Assembly: GCF_001542405.1 (NCBI RefSeq)
Contig: NZ_LNCD01000055.1
Coordinates: 1-34,330 of the forward strand
Reading direction: 5' to 3'
DNA: 34,330 nucleotides
Source of the DNA: Rhizobium altiplani
Lineage (GTDB): Bacteria > Pseudomonadota > Alphaproteobacteria > Rhizobiales > Rhizobiaceae
Shown here: positions 34,319-34,330 of the stretch, piece by piece
Numbering within the stretch: position 1 is the stretch's first letter
Layout of the letters: each line of letters begins with the position of its first letter
The notes under the pieces: model-generated
The model's input: only the letters and a program-made list of their open reading frames with translations
Databases searched by the model: none
What the model was told of the DNA's origin: nothing
Translations under genes and position numbers: made by a program

Positions 34319-34330
34319 GTCGACGCCGTA

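Larger units (their letters stand above)
33489..34320 (+). mobile_element. IS5-family (IS427-type) insertion sequence, apparently complete
   Basis: About 832 bp, the usual size of the IS427 group. Short inverted ends ACTCATAAA (33489-33497) and TTTATGAGT (34312-34320) bracket a transposase encoded in two overlapping frames. It is inserted just upstream of the AAA ATPase gene and may have replaced its promoter. Exact ends may extend a few bases further. Confidence 0.7.

Overview
The window looks like accessory DNA of a nitrogen-fixing rhizobium (alphaproteobacterium, Rhizobiales), probably from a symbiotic plasmid or symbiosis island. The reasons are the fused anthranilate-synthase architecture (TrpE-TrpG in one chain), AapJQMP-type amino-acid ABC transporters, a close match to a NifA/sigma54 promoter, and the density of insertion-sequence and transposon debris (IS66, ISNCY-like, IS5/IS427-type, TniQ, serine recombinases). 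No rRNA, tRNA or CRISPR array was seen.

Layout. (1) 1-3176 is a mobile, decayed border: a frameshifted large serine recombinase, a truncated IS66 (tnpA plus a tnpB stub) and a fragment of a FadB/FadJ-like fatty-oxidation gene. (2) 3137-7874 (+) is a three-gene operon with ATGA and TTGA overlaps: divergent TrpEG, a GT4 glycosyltransferase and a SET-family sugar-efflux transporter. It is preceded by a NifA upstream activator sequence (TGT-N10-ACA), a near-consensus sigma54 promoter and a 19-codon Trp-rich reading frame that stops 10 nt before trpEG. (3) 7891-16034 (-) holds a LysR regulator, a TIM-barrel sugar isomerase, an NAD-dependent epimerase/dehydrogenase, a complete four-gene polar amino-acid ABC transporter and a shikimate-dehydrogenase-like gene. 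(4) 16058-24210 holds a second ABC ATPase in an operon with a divergent chorismate-binding enzyme (-), a second LysR (+), an FAD-dependent oxidoreductase (-), and a second transporter (+) with a binding protein and two permeases but no adjacent ATPase. (5) 24297-27149 is transposon debris: resolvase, ISNCY and TniQ pieces and a repeated TGTCGCG end. (6) 27258-30035 holds small orphan genes, one probably secreted protein and a broken ScpB-like gene. (7) 30022-33464 (-) holds an SMC-like AAA ATPase with a CxxC motif, frameshifted near its C-terminus, followed by a DUF5677-like gene; together they resemble a phage-defence module. (8) 33489-34320 is an apparently complete IS5-family element inserted just upstream of the ATPase.

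Reading of the core (inference). The NifA/sigma54 operon would make a chorismate-derived aromatic, glycosylate it and export it from bacteroids. The adjacent importers, sugar-modifying enzymes and LysR regulators look like a matching uptake and breakdown half. This has the logic of rhizopine (mos/moc) loci but uses different enzymes. Two transporter/catabolic promoters share an 18-bp LysR-type box placed exactly 11 bp from a 15-bp identical element, which supports co-regulation.
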